A stretch of 64,000 nucleotides of DNA from CAZIFG01 sp964539135 (GTDB lineage Bacteria; Margulisbacteria; Marinamargulisbacteria; GCA-2716485; CAZIFG01). The stretch lies in assembly GCA_964539135.1 (NCBI GenBank), contig CAZIFG010000007.1:1-64000 (forward strand), in the 5' to 3' direction. Shown here piece by piece: positions 45,701 to 55,291 of the stretch. The notes below the pieces were generated by a model. That model was not told the origin of the DNA, did no database searches, and worked only from the letters and a program-made list of their open reading frames with translations. Position 1 is the stretch's first letter, and each line of letters starts with the position of its first letter. Both the position numbers and the translations under genes were made by a program.

Positions 45701-46896
45701 AAGGTGCTTCCTTCGGCCACGAGACGATAAAATTTTCGTTTTCCTATTTTCAGTACGTGCTGATTCACAGGTGTGAACATCGCATCATGTCCCATCACTT
45801 TTTCCCCATCTATCGTCACGGCCCCCTGTTGAATCAATCGCCCCATTTCTTTTTTAGACTCTATCCATCCTTTTTCAAGCGCAAAATTTACAATTTGAAT
45901 GGGCTTCCCTGCCTCTAGAACACACTCTGGCATTTCACTGGGAATGCCTTTTTGAGAAAAAATGCGTTCAAATTCTGCAGCTTCATATTCTGCAGCATCT
46001 TCGGAATGCAATTGGGAAATAATGGCTTTCGCCAAACGTATTTTATAGGTTCTTGGATTTTCACCAGCCTTCATTTCTGAACTCATTTTTAAGAGGTCTT
46101 TATCTGAATAATCCGTTAATAGAGCAAAATACTTATTCATCACCTGATCGGGTATAGACATGAGTTTTCCGAACTGTTCTTTGGGGGATTCTAAGATGCC
46201 AATATAATTATTTAAGGACTTACTCATCTTCTGAACACCATCTGTCCCTTCTAAAATGGGGCAGGTGATAATAATTTGCTCCAAACCTGATGCATACTCT
46301 CTTTGTAAATGTCTGCCCATTAACAAATTAAATTTTTGATCTGTCCCCCCAATTTCCACCTGGCTCTTTAAATGTACGGAATCATAACCTTGAAGCAAAG
46401 GATATAAAAATTCATGCACGGATATGGATTGGTTGCCTTTGTAGCGTTTTTCAAAATCGTCTCTTTCTAGCATTCTTGCCACCGTATATTTTCCAGCCAG
46501 CTGAATCAGATCCACCGCAGATAGCTTATCTAACCACTCTGAATTGTACACAATGGTGGTTTGCTCCGGATTTAAAACCTTAAAAACTTGCGCAATGTAC
46601 GTTTCTGCATTTTTGGCGATGGCTTCTCGATCCAAAGGCTTACGGGTTTCTGATTTTCCTGTAGGATCGCCTATCATGGCTGTAAAATCGCCAATTAAAA
46701 AGAGTACCTTATGGCCCAAATCTTGAAACTGTCTTAGTTTTTTTAAAATAACCATGTGTCCCAAATGTAAGTCGGGTGCAGACGGATCCGCTCCAAACTT
46801 AATGGTTAATTTTTTTTCACCTGAGCTCAATGTTTCCGCTGACTCTTTGGGAATTATTTCCTCTATCCCACGGGTTATGGTTTGCCATGTTGTCAT
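45697..46896 (-). CDS. tyrS: Tyrosyl-tRNA synthetase
   Basis: 399 residues from the ATG at 46894-46896; a TTG two codons upstream is less likely. HLGHM in the Rossmann fold, KMSKSLNNYIGI and a C-terminal S4-type domain (EMGRLIQQGAVTIDGEKVMG) are present. The longer-insert architecture is of the TyrZ/short-CP1 kind. It forms an operon with metG; the -10 at 46911-46916 leaves only a very short leader. Confidence 0.93.
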   Translation of the reverse strand: MTTWQTITRGIEEIIPKESAETLSSGEKKLTIKFGADPSAPDLHLGHMVILKKLRQFQDLGHKVLFLIGDFTAMIGDPTGKSETRKPLDREAIAKNAETYIAQVFKVLNPEQTTIVYNSEWLDKLSAVDLIQLAGKYTVARMLERDDFEKRYKGNQSISVHEFLYPLLQGYDSVHLKSQVEIGGTDQKFNLLMGRHLQREYASGLEQIIITCPILEGTDGVQKMSKSLNNYIGILESPKEQFGKLMSIPDQVMNKYFALLTDYSDKDLLKMSSEMKAGENPRTYKIRLAKAIISQLHSEDAAEYEAAEFERIFSQKGIPSEMPECVLEAGKPIQIVNFALEKGWIESKKEMGRLIQQGAVTIDGEKVMGHDAMFTPVNQHVLKIGKRKFYRLVAEGSTL

Positions 46897-46910
46897 GCGC
46901 AATATGGTAC

Positions 46911-46918
46911 ATTATACT
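46911..46918. promoter_or_regulatory. Shared divergent -10 box between tyrS-metG and the PBP1A operon
   Basis: ATTATACT reads TATACT on the plus strand (46913-46918) and TATAAT on the minus strand (46911-46916). The two opposing transcription units would start within a few bases of each other, so RNA polymerase can occupy only one at a time. Confidence 0.55.
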
Positions 46919-46941
46919 TATGAGCCACACAACTTAAAAAA

Positions 46942-49140
46942 ATGAGCATTGTTCAGGTGCTCTGTAAGGGTGTCAACTGGAGTCTTTATAGTATGATTTT
47001 TAGATCACGATATTCGATAGGTAAAGTCGCCAACTCAAAACGAGGCTCTCGTCGCTCTGCTGGCGCTAAGCATCAAGCCAAAAAAAACCGATCCAAATGG
47101 ATTGAAAAATTCTCTAAAAAACTTTTTTATTATGGGGGCATTTTTTTCGGCGGCGGTTTTATTTTCGCAGTTATCCTTTTCTATATTGGATCTTTAGGAT
47201 TGCCCGATGTGGATCAAATTCAAAATTATGTCCCAAATGAAACCACTAAAATTTACTCTGAAGATAATGTCGTTCTTGCTCAACTTCATTTAGAAGAAAA
47301 TCGTGTCCCTATTGATCTTAATGATATCTCTCCCAGTGTTCTTAAAGCTGTTGTGGCCATGGAAGATTCTAATTTTTATAGCCACCATGGTGTGGATGTT
47401 TTTGGCATTTTTCGTGCTTTTTTTGTTAATATGGCCGCTGGGTCCTTTGTTGAAGGTGCGAGTACTATTACACAACAGCTTGCACGAAATATCTTTCTTC
47501 ATCGGAAGAAAAAACTTTTTAGAAAGGTTCAAGAAGCGATTTTAGCGGTTAAAATTGAACGCCGATATACTAAAACTGAAATCTTAGAGCTTTACCTCAA
47601 CCAAGTTTACTGGGGCCATAATGCCTATGGGATTGAATCGGCTGCTATCCTTTATTTTGGAAAACCTGCCAAAGAATTAACCTTAGGAGAGTCTGCTATG
47701 TTGGTTGGCCTTCTTTCAGGTCCCGAACTTTATAGCCCTATTAAGAATTTTTCTCGTGCCAAAAAACGTCAGCGCCTTGTTCTAGATCGCATGCGACAAC
47801 TTAATATTATTGACCAAGAAACCTTTGTCCAAGCCTATAATCAAGAAATTAAAGTCAGGCCACGATCCGCATCTAAGCATCTTGCACCTTATTTTACTCA
47901 GTACATTATTGCTAAACTGATTGGCATGTACGGAGAAGAAGCCACCTATACCGGAGGGCTCAAAGTCTATACCACCTTAAATTACCGCATGCAGGCCAAA
48001 GCTGAAGCTGTTGTGAACCAGTGGGTTGAATATGGGCATAACCCCAACTTTGTTCAAGGCTCCCAGGTTTCCAGCTTAAATTATGGACAAGCTGCTATTC
48101 TTGCTATTGATCCTCGAAACGGCTACATCAAGGCCATGCAAGGCGGTCACGATTTTATTAATAATCAATATAACCGAACCATACAATCCAAACGTCAACC
48201 AGGATCTGCCTTTAAACCCTTTTTATATTTAGCGGCCTTAGAAAAAGGATTTTCACCGGGTTCTTTTGTGGATGATACGCCTGTCACCTTTTCAACGTTT
48301 CAAGGTCCTTATTCGCCTAAAAACTATACCGATACCTTTATGGGGCGCATTACCTTGAAAAAAGCCCTAGAGAACTCGATTAACGTTGTTGCGATTAAAC
48401 TCAATGCCTTGATGGGCCCTCAGGCCATGGTGAGCGTTGCCCGACGTGTGGGTATTAAATCTCCGCTTCAACCTATTTTATCCCTCCCGCTTGGATCTAA
48501 TGAAGTTAACATGCTAGAATTGGTCTCTGCTTATGGCGTTTTCGCCAATGATGGCATTCGTGTGGAGCCCTCCGGTATTATTCGCATTGAAGATAGAGAA
48601 GGCAATGTTCTTTATGAGAATAAGGCCACTGGCGAACGCGTTTTTGACTCTAACATTATCGCAGCTTTGGTTGACATGCTTCGCGGCGTTATCACAGACG
48701 GAACCGGAAAAGCAGCTAATTTACCCCGTCCTGTTGCCGGTAAAACAGGAACAACCTCCGATTATCGAGATGCCTGGTTTATTGGATTTGTCCCTCAATT
48801 GGTGTGCGGGACTTGGGTTGGAAATGATAATAACACCCCTACCAATCGCATTACAGGCGGCTCTGTTCCCGCTATGATGTGGAAGGACTTTATGATTGAA
48901 GCGCTTAAAGGAATGCCGCCTCAACAATTTACGCATGTTGAAGATATGGTGACGATTCCTGTTGATTGGGAATCTGGCAAGCCTGCCGACGCCAATACGC
49001 CCCCTGAGCGCGTTACTCAAGAACAATATTGGAAAGGCACACAACCTGATAAAGTTGCTGAACCCGATAACGCAACAAATTCTGGCGGAAAACCTGCCCA
49101 AAGCAATGAAGCCATTATTGACACTTTTCATTCTAACTAA
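46942..49140 (+). CDS. Penicillin-binding protein 1A (bifunctional GT51 plus transpeptidase)
   Basis: 732 residues with a basic N-terminus, one membrane segment (near 70-90), a GT51 glycosyltransferase domain (EDSNFYSHHGVD, GASTITQQLARN) and a transpeptidase domain with SAFKPF, SIN and KTGTTSDYRDAW. A Gln/Asn/Pro-rich tail ends the protein. The ATG at 46942 lacks a ribosome-binding site; an in-frame ATG at 46993 has GGAG 10 nt upstream and may be the true start. It is co-transcribed with trxB 21 bp later. Confidence 0.93.
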   Translation: MSIVQVLCKGVNWSLYSMIFRSRYSIGKVANSKRGSRRSAGAKHQAKKNRSKWIEKFSKKLFYYGGIFFGGGFIFAVILFYIGSLGLPDVDQIQNYVPNETTKIYSEDNVVLAQLHLEENRVPIDLNDISPSVLKAVVAMEDSNFYSHHGVDVFGIFRAFFVNMAAGSFVEGASTITQQLARNIFLHRKKKLFRKVQEAILAVKIERRYTKTEILELYLNQVYWGHNAYGIESAAILYFGKPAKELTLGESAMLVGLLSGPELYSPIKNFSRAKKRQRLVLDRMRQLNIIDQETFVQAYNQEIKVRPRSASKHLAPYFTQYIIAKLIGMYGEEATYTGGLKVYTTLNYRMQAKAEAVVNQWVEYGHNPNFVQGSQVSSLNYGQAAILAIDPRNGYIKAMQGGHDFINNQYNRTIQSKRQPGSAFKPFLYLAALEKGFSPGSFVDDTPVTFSTFQGPYSPKNYTDTFMGRITLKKALENSINVVAIKLNALMGPQAMVSVARRVGIKSPLQPILSLPLGSNEVNMLELVSAYGVFANDGIRVEPSGIIRIEDREGNVLYENKATGERVFDSNIIAALVDMLRGVITDGTGKAANLPRPVAGKTGTTSDYRDAWFIGFVPQLVCGTWVGNDNNTPTNRITGGSVPAMMWKDFMIEALKGMPPQQFTHVEDMVTIPVDWESGKPADANTPPERVTQEQYWKGTQPDKVAEPDNATNSGGKPAQSNEAIIDTFHSN

Positions 49141-49161
49141 ATTTTAACTTAAGGAGCCCTT

Positions 49162-50109
49162 ATGACCTCGTCTCACTATCGCGTTATTATCATTGGATCT
49201 GGACCTGCCGGCCACACCGCTGGTATTTATACCTCCCGCGCCCTCTTATCCCCCTTAATGCTTGAGGGTAATATGGCGGGTGGCGTTGCCGCTGGAGGAC
49301 AGTTAACCACCACCACAGAAGTTGAAAATTTTCCTGGATTCCCCAATGGGATCAATGGATTTGAATTGATGATGGCCATGAGAGCTCAATCGGAGCACTG
49401 TGGATGCGAGATTCGAACTAAAACCGTTACCTCTGTTGATTTATCTCAGCGGCCATTTTCTGTTATTACGGAAGAAAATGACCGTTTTACGGCAGATTGT
49501 CTTATTATTGCCACCGGTGCTACCGCTAAACGCCTTGGCGTTAAAGGCGAGTCTTTATTCTGGCAAAAAGGCATTTCTGCCTGCGCTGTTTGCGATGGTG
49601 CCCTCCCTATTTTTAGGAATAAGCCTTTGGTGGTTATTGGTGGTGGCGACTCCGCTTGTGAAGAAGCTTCTTTTTTAACTAAATATGCAAGCCATGTCAC
49701 CCTTGTTGTACGAAAAAACCATCTTAGAGCCTCTAAAGTCATGCAAGAGCGTGTTTTTGCGAATCCTAAAATTAGCATCCTCTGGAATTCAGAACTTCAA
49801 GAAGCTCTTGGAGATACCTTACTCCATTCCGTCTCTCTTATTAACACGCTTACAAATGAGACATCTATTGTGCCCGCAAATGGCCTTTTTTATGCGATTG
49901 GCCATAGCCCTAACACAGCCTTCTTAAATGGGCAGTTATCGACGGATGAAACGGGTTATATTTTAACCACACCAGGAAAGACCACAACCTCTGTTCCTGG
50001 CGTCTTTGCTTGCGGAGACGTTCAAGATAAATATTACAGACAAGCCATTACAGCAGCAGGCTCTGGATGTATGGCGGCTATTGAAGCCGAGCATTTCCTT
50101 CTTTCTTAA
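49162..50109 (+). CDS. trxB: Thioredoxin reductase
   Basis: 315-residue flavoprotein. FAD motif GSGPAG (12-17), NADPH motif VIGGGDSACEEA and the redox pair C141-A-V-C144 followed by DGA are intact, and the C-terminal FACGDVQDK is typical. AAGGAG lies 7 nt before the ATG. It overlaps the convergent lgt gene by 32 bp. Confidence 0.95.
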   Translation: MTSSHYRVIIIGSGPAGHTAGIYTSRALLSPLMLEGNMAGGVAAGGQLTTTTEVENFPGFPNGINGFELMMAMRAQSEHCGCEIRTKTVTSVDLSQRPFSVITEENDRFTADCLIIATGATAKRLGVKGESLFWQKGISACAVCDGALPIFRNKPLVVIGGGDSACEEASFLTKYASHVTLVVRKNHLRASKVMQERVFANPKISILWNSELQEALGDTLLHSVSLINTLTNETSIVPANGLFYAIGHSPNTAFLNGQLSTDETGYILTTPGKTTTSVPGVFACGDVQDKYYRQAITAAGSGCMAAIEAEHFLLS

Positions 50110-50869
50110 GCAGCAGCTCCATTCCGATTCCAAACCCTATCATCACCAAGGATAGGATTTGGCCCATGCTGATGAGATTAAAAAAAAGCCCCACTTGCAG
50201 ATCAGGTTCTCTAAAATTCTCAAGAAAAAGCCGGAAAGCCCCATACCCTATGCAATAGAACCCAAATAATTGTCCGGGTTTCAACACCCACTTCTTTTTG
50301 ATGTAGATTAAGATTATAAATAGCATTACACCCTCTAATGCGGCTTCGTATAATTGAGAGGGATGTCTTGGCAAAGGACCTGCTCCGGGGAAAACCATAC
50401 CCCAAGGCTGCAAGGTGATGCGTCCTACCAATTCTCCGTTAATAAAATTAGCAATTCGTCCACAAAAAATACCGATTGTGCTGCCTATCCCCAAAATATC
50501 AATTAACGATAAAAATGATTTTTTTGAGCTCCGAGAATACCACAACGTTGCTAAAAATGCGCCTAAGGCGCCGCCATGGTAGGCCATTCCGCCTTGCCAA
50601 AAAGCAAAAATAGATGCAGGGTTTTGCATATAGTAGGTAAGGTTATAAAACATCACATATCCTAACCTTCCGCCTATTAAAATTCCCAACACCACCCAGC
50701 TTACAAAGTTGCTCAAATCATCAAATGTCATGCTCAACTTGGTTTTGAATTCATTTCTAAACAGCGCCGCAGCCCCTAAAATCCCCACCACGTACGCAAC
50801 ACCATACCACCGAATGGCTACAGGGCCCAATTGCACAATAACAGGATCAATTTGAGGATAATCTAACAT
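50078..50869 (-). CDS. lgt: Phosphatidylglycerol--prolipoprotein diacylglyceryl transferase
   Basis: 263-residue membrane enzyme that lipidates lipobox Cys residues. The YHGGALGAFLATLWYSRSS segment and GRIANFINGELVG (Lgt signature) are present with seven membrane helices. GGAGG lies 4 nt before the ATG. Its substrates include the lipoproteins at 14875-15858 and 20608-21957. Confidence 0.95.
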   Translation of the reverse strand: MLDYPQIDPVIVQLGPVAIRWYGVAYVVGILGAAALFRNEFKTKLSMTFDDLSNFVSWVVLGILIGGRLGYVMFYNLTYYMQNPASIFAFWQGGMAYHGGALGAFLATLWYSRSSKKSFLSLIDILGIGSTIGIFCGRIANFINGELVGRITLQPWGMVFPGAGPLPRHPSQLYEAALEGVMLFIILIYIKKKWVLKPGQLFGFYCIGYGAFRLFLENFREPDLQVGLFFNLISMGQILSLVMIGFGIGMELLLKKEGNARLQ

Positions 50870-50916
50870 ATGGCCTCCAGTTCAAACTTTCTTTATTTAT
50901 CTTTAGAGTCGTTTTC

Positions 50917-50925
50917 TGCTATAAT
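50917..50925 (+). promoter_or_regulatory. Extended -10 of the fliHIJ operon (leaderless)
   Basis: TGCTATAAT, hexamer at 50920-50925, nine bases before the fliH ATG. It looks like a housekeeping promoter rather than a sigma-28 flagellar one. Confidence 0.55.
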
Positions 50926-50934
50926 ATCAGAACT

Positions 50935-51903
50935 ATGGCAGTCATTAAACGTTCAAGTCTTCCCTATCAAGACCCTGATCGACATTTTTCGAATCCAGAA
51001 CCTACGTCTTTTCCTGTTAGCCATCGAGATCGTCTTCTGAAAGAAACGGCCGTTGTTACAGGCCCTAAGGTGACGCTTTCTTTACTTCAATTTGATGATG
51101 AACCGCCTGCGCCGTCTCCTGAAACACCCTCTAGCCGCAAGGCGCTTAGAGACCCGCTTCCTCCAAAACAACGCGCCAAAACAGCCCGACCGGATGCAAG
51201 AGCCCTCACTTTTGCTGAAATTGAGTCTATGAAACGAGACGCCTTTAAAGATTTAGAGCTCCAACTTCAATCGGAGCAAGATGCTTTTTATAAAACGCTA
51301 GAGTCTGAAAAAGAGCGCCTTTTTAAGGCTGCTAAAGAGGCTGGATTTTCTGAAGGTCTTGAATCTGGAAAAGCCGCCTTTAATGCCCTGAGCCAAGACT
51401 TAATGCAGGCAATTTCTAGCCTTGAATCTGAGAAAAAGAATCTTTTACGTTATACCGAAAAAGCTGCTGTTGAACTGGGCCTTGCCATTGGTCAAAAGGT
51501 TATTCAGCGCCACTTAGACTCTAATCCCGATACCATTGCCTCTATTGTGAACGAAGCCATTTCTAAGGTGACGGAAAAAGATAAGGTCTCTATTCGAATT
51601 CACCCCTCTCACGTTGACTCTATCCGAAAATATAAAGAAACCTTTAAACGTGAGCTTAATGACTTTAAACAATTGGATATCATTGAAGATGCTGCTATTC
51701 AACCCGGCGGTTGTGTGATTGAAACCAATTTGGGTTATATTGACTCTAACGTCACCACTAAAATCGAAACCATTCAAAAGGCGATGGACTCTATTTATAA
51801 AAAACAAAATCCCGATTTAGTCACCGCCTCCGAGGCAAACCCCATCGATCCATTTAACCAAATGGGTGATGATTTTAACACACCTGATCTCGCCAGTTTA
51901 TAA
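50935..51903 (+). CDS. fliH: Flagellar assembly protein FliH
   Basis: 322 residues. A proline-rich N-terminus is followed by a long helical region (AEIESMKRDAFKDLELQLQS onward) and the conserved C-terminal FliH/SctL-type domain (ELGLAIGQKVIQRHL, IQPGGCVIET). FliH binds and regulates the FliI ATPase encoded next, three bases away. First gene of the operon; no ribosome-binding site at the ATG. Confidence 0.88.
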   Translation: MAVIKRSSLPYQDPDRHFSNPEPTSFPVSHRDRLLKETAVVTGPKVTLSLLQFDDEPPAPSPETPSSRKALRDPLPPKQRAKTARPDARALTFAEIESMKRDAFKDLELQLQSEQDAFYKTLESEKERLFKAAKEAGFSEGLESGKAAFNALSQDLMQAISSLESEKKNLLRYTEKAAVELGLAIGQKVIQRHLDSNPDTIASIVNEAISKVTEKDKVSIRIHPSHVDSIRKYKETFKRELNDFKQLDIIEDAAIQPGGCVIETNLGYIDSNVTTKIETIQKAMDSIYKKQNPDLVTASEANPIDPFNQMGDDFNTPDLASL

Positions 51904-51906
51904 GCC

Positions 51907-53208
51907 ATGGATACGAGTCCTTACCTTGCGGCGATTGAAAAACTAGACCTCCTTCAAGTGGTTGGAAAAGTGGTTCAAATTGTGGGACTTATTGTGGAAG
52001 CTAAGGTTCAAGGGGTTTCTATTGGCGAGCTTTGCCACATCCAAGTCACGCCTGAGGTGACGATTCTTTCTGAGGTTGTGGGATTTAAAGAAGAAAAAGT
52101 GCTTTTAATGCCTCTGGGCCCTTTAGGCGGTATTCGCCCGGGCAGCCGCATCTATGCCTCTGGGCACCCCATTCAGGTTAAAGTAGGTCCTAAACTTTTA
52201 GGCCGTGTTTTAAATGGCATGGGAGAACCCATGGACAATAAAGGGCCCTTGGAATATGAGGCTATTTATGGCATCGATAATGACCCTCCTGATCCTGTTC
52301 AACGTCCGCGTATTGATTCTGTCTTAAAAACAGGGGTTAAGGCTATTGACGGCCTTTTAACCTTGGGGAAAGGTCAACGTATTGGTATTTTTGCAGGCTC
52401 TGGCGTTGGAAAAAGTACCCTCATGGGCATGCTTGCTCGAAATTGCGAAGCTGATATTAACGTTATTAGCCTTGTTGGTGAGCGTGGACGAGAAGTTAAA
52501 GACTTTATAGAAGAGTCCCTTGGCGAAGAAGGGCTTCGAAAATCTGTGGTGATTTGCGCGACATCCGACCAACCCCCTGTCATTCGGCTTAAAGGGGCTC
52601 TTGTGGGTACCTCTATCGCTGAATATTTTCGTAACCAAGGTAAAAACGTCCTGTTTATGATGGACTCTGTTACCCGTTTTGCCATGGCACAACGGGAGAT
52701 TGGCCTCGCTACAGGAGAGCCCCCTACTACCAAAGGTTATACGCCCTCTGTATTTGCCATGCTGCCTCGCCTTATGGAAAGGGCCGGAACCTCTGCAACA
52801 GGCTCTATTACAGCTATTTATACGGTTCTTGTGGATGGCGGGGATATGGATGAGCCTATTGCGGATGCTGCTCGAGGTATTTTAGATGGCCATTTTGTCC
52901 TCTCTCGTGACTTAGCTGCTAAAAATCACTACCCTTGTATTGAAGTGGGCCACAGCGTGAGTCGTCTTTTTTCTGTTATTAATACCAAGGAACATAAAGA
53001 GGCAGCGGGTAAACTTCGTGAAACACTGGCGCGCTACACAGAGGCTGAAGATTTAATTAATATTGGGGCTTATGTTAAGGGCAGTAACCCTAAAATTGAT
53101 TTGGCCATTTCTAAAATTGATGCAGTGAATGCGCTTTTACGCCAACGCACAGATGAAGACATTTCGTTTGAAGATACGCTTAAAATGCTCTCTGATATCT
53201 TTAAATAG
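51907..53208 (+). CDS. fliI: Flagellum-specific ATPase FliI
   Basis: 433-residue F1-beta-like ATPase of the flagellar export apparatus. Walker A AGSGVGKST (163-171), MMDSVTRFAMAQREIGLATGEPP and GHFVLSRDLA are type III secretion ATPase signatures. Flagellar rather than injectisome assignment rests on its operon with FliH and FliJ; the window has no needle or secretin genes. Confidence 0.93.
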   Translation: MDTSPYLAAIEKLDLLQVVGKVVQIVGLIVEAKVQGVSIGELCHIQVTPEVTILSEVVGFKEEKVLLMPLGPLGGIRPGSRIYASGHPIQVKVGPKLLGRVLNGMGEPMDNKGPLEYEAIYGIDNDPPDPVQRPRIDSVLKTGVKAIDGLLTLGKGQRIGIFAGSGVGKSTLMGMLARNCEADINVISLVGERGREVKDFIEESLGEEGLRKSVVICATSDQPPVIRLKGALVGTSIAEYFRNQGKNVLFMMDSVTRFAMAQREIGLATGEPPTTKGYTPSVFAMLPRLMERAGTSATGSITAIYTVLVDGGDMDEPIADAARGILDGHFVLSRDLAAKNHYPCIEVGHSVSRLFSVINTKEHKEAAGKLRETLARYTEAEDLINIGAYVKGSNPKIDLAISKIDAVNALLRQRTDEDISFEDTLKMLSDIFK

Positions 53209-53222
53209 GAGGACTCTTTGCG

Positions 53223-53705
53223 ATGAGCAAAGCCAAAAAAAGCGGCCGATTTAAGTATCAACTTCAAACGCTGCTTCGTGTTCGCGAAATTCGTGAACGC
53301 CAGGAACAAGATAAATTTAAAGAAGCCGAAAAAAAAGTTTTAGAAGAAAAACGCAAGGAAATGGAACTCAAACGGCGTGAAATAGAGGCCTACGAAACCT
53401 TTTCTCAGCGCATGCAGGATAAGGAACTCCCTAATCTTACGGAGATTACGATCCGTAAACATAACCTTGAAAAACTAGGCAAGGAATATCAAGCCCAAAT
53501 TAAAGTTCGCGAAAAAGCCGAAGAAGAGCGCGATCTTCAACGTGAAAAACTCACTCAAGCGATTAAAGAACGTAAAATCATTGAGAAAGACAGAGAAAAA
53601 ACACGAGAAGCGTGGAAAAAAATCATGGGCAAAGAAGATGCTAAATTTTTAGATGATATTGCAGGCATTGGGTTCTCAAAACAGGCCCGAGAAAAGGCTG
53701 AATAG
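53223..53705 (+). CDS. fliJ: Flagellar export protein FliJ
   Basis: 160-residue, almost wholly coiled-coil, charged protein. Its length and the R-x-R-x(2)-Q pattern (LLRVREIRERQEQ) are typical of FliJ, which docks into the FliI hexamer. AGGAGG lies upstream of the ATG. It ends in a hairpin with a short U-run. Confidence 0.88.
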   Translation: MSKAKKSGRFKYQLQTLLRVREIRERQEQDKFKEAEKKVLEEKRKEMELKRREIEAYETFSQRMQDKELPNLTEITIRKHNLEKLGKEYQAQIKVREKAEEERDLQREKLTQAIKERKIIEKDREKTREAWKKIMGKEDAKFLDDIAGIGFSKQAREKAE

Positions 53706-53727
53706 CCTCCTATTGATAGAGGCTTTT
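53704..53727 (+). terminator. Intrinsic terminator of fliHIJ
   Basis: AGCCTC, nine-base loop, GAGGCT, then TTT. The stem starts inside the fliJ stop codon and the loop contains the stop of the convergent 53710 gene. Confidence 0.55.
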
Positions 53728-54993
53728 AATGATGCCCACGGCACTTAAAGGAAGTGAAATTCCGTCTTTAAACAAATAGGTGGCATAATACTCATCTTCT
53801 CCTAAACGGACCTTTTTATACACACTGGTAATGCTGTTTCTTTTCCTGACATTGTCATGAATTTCTATGGGCCTTTGATTCCATAATGGAGATTGGACAA
53901 AGGTCCCCTCTTGAATGTGATCAAAGCCCATTACATCATCTGATTTCCATGCTCCTATTTCATACGTTGTTCGTATGCCGACTCCCTTTGGATAATGTTT
54001 AACCTGGATCGACGTACCGTTTAATAACCCTGAAAGGCCAGATATAACGCCATTTTCCTCTTTCAACAGACAAATGCCATAGGTATGCTTTCCATTTTTA
54101 ATCATCACCTCTCGCTTCTCTATAGCATACACCAAATCATAACTCTCTATCACTTTTTTTGACTTAAAAAATCTAAGTTTTAACCTTATTTCTTTTTGAT
54201 TTTTATTTTTTTCTTCCGAAACCAATGAAAATTGAGTATAGCCTTTTGGCGGACTATCACTTAGTAATTTTTCCATTACGATCAAATCCATCAGCGTTGT
54301 CGAGATTAAATGTCTGGCACATTCTCTTTCTTTCAAGGACACCCACTCTTGATATCGAAAAATAGGCTCTACAGCCAATACGTCGTAGATATTAAAGAGT
54401 CGCGCTAAAAAATAGGCCATAACGTCTTTGACGGTTTCGTCGAACATATTATGACCTCTTGCCCAACCATGTTTGGTTGCTGCTGTGTGGTTTTGAAATT
54501 GAAGTAGGGCATCATCTGCTCCCATGTCTGCTGTAAATAATAAATGGAGGTCTTTTTCCTTGAAGTGCTTCGAAAGATTCTGATATAGCTTATATAAAAG
54601 CGCCATCCATTTTTCCTGCATCTCACTGCCTTCTAAATAAGGTAAGTACTGTATTCCTGCTATGTTTACACCTGTTGTTTTAAGGGGTGGCGGCGCTAAT
54701 GTTTCTCGTTCTAAAAAAAAGGCACTATGTATAATATCTAAACCGTCATCTATTTCTTTTCCCGGCTCATCTACCGCTCGATATAAGACATCTGTTAAGG
54801 CATAATACCCCAGCAAGGATTTTTCTAATAAGATATTCGACAGTTGGCGCTCGGGATGCCCCCATTCGGCTGCATAAGCGCTATTATTTCGGTCATCAAT
54901 GGGTGTCACTCTTGCCGTTTCATTAACAGGTTCTGGTTTATTTGGCACAGGTGCCATCGGTACAAATGGATTGGGGGTGATTGAATTGACCAT
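53710..54993 (-). CDS. Unknown 427-residue protein
   Basis: Soluble protein without signal or membrane segment. N-terminal Pro-rich leader (PNPFVPMAPVPNKPEP), a helical middle (residues 50-250) and a beta-rich C-terminal region. No family recognised. GAGGAGGG stands 7 nt before the ATG. Element copy F starts about 30 bp upstream, so the promoter must lie within or beyond the element. Confidence 0.75.
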   Translation of the reverse strand: MVNSITPNPFVPMAPVPNKPEPVNETARVTPIDDRNNSAYAAEWGHPERQLSNILLEKSLLGYYALTDVLYRAVDEPGKEIDDGLDIIHSAFFLERETLAPPPLKTTGVNIAGIQYLPYLEGSEMQEKWMALLYKLYQNLSKHFKEKDLHLLFTADMGADDALLQFQNHTAATKHGWARGHNMFDETVKDVMAYFLARLFNIYDVLAVEPIFRYQEWVSLKERECARHLISTTLMDLIVMEKLLSDSPPKGYTQFSLVSEEKNKNQKEIRLKLRFFKSKKVIESYDLVYAIEKREVMIKNGKHTYGICLLKEENGVISGLSGLLNGTSIQVKHYPKGVGIRTTYEIGAWKSDDVMGFDHIQEGTFVQSPLWNQRPIEIHDNVRKRNSITSVYKKVRLGEDEYYATYLFKDGISLPLSAVGIIKSLYQ

Positions 54994-55023
54994 GATACAG
55001 CCCTCCTCTTTTTTTCAAATTAT

Positions 55024-55159
55024 GGGACTGTTGCGAAACGCCTATTTTGGCCATCTGCTGTGTTATCCTCGTCCTCAAGTCCTCATTTATACCGTATAAG
55101 GTCTTTCGGGCGTGGATTCCTTGCAGCTGATCCAAACGTAGGCATTTTTCAACAGTCCC
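55024..55159 (+). mobile_element. Dispersed MITE-like element, copy F, with 5 bp target duplication
   Basis: 136 bp short form, close to copy D in its interior. It is flanked by exact ATTAT (55019-55023 and 55160-55164), the same target as copy C. It lies between the divergent 53710 and 55292 genes. Confidence 0.95.
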
Positions 55160-55248
55160 ATTATCTCACTTTTAGCTCAAAACTGCCAATGAGTGACGAT
55201 TATTTTGACTTATTTTCAAGAAAACAGCCCCCCTTTTTGCATCCTGTA

Positions 55249-55257
55249 TGATATACT
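55249..55257 (+). promoter_or_regulatory. Extended -10 of the beta-barrel gene
   Basis: TGATATACT with hexamer at 55252-55257. The leader of about 30 nt carries GGAGG, so this gene is not leaderless. Confidence 0.55.
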
Positions 55258-55291
55258 TTAGTTTAAATCATCACATGTTTTGGAGGTTGTT

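Noticed and set aside
46920..46937. Five-codon frame MSHTT before PBP1A as a leader peptide
   Set aside because: Lies directly on the predicted transcription start, too short and without conserved signals.
51907..53705. Possibility that fliHIJ-like genes belong to an injectisome
   Set aside because: No secretin, needle or translocator genes in the window, and a FlgG-like gene is present; flagellar reading is simpler.
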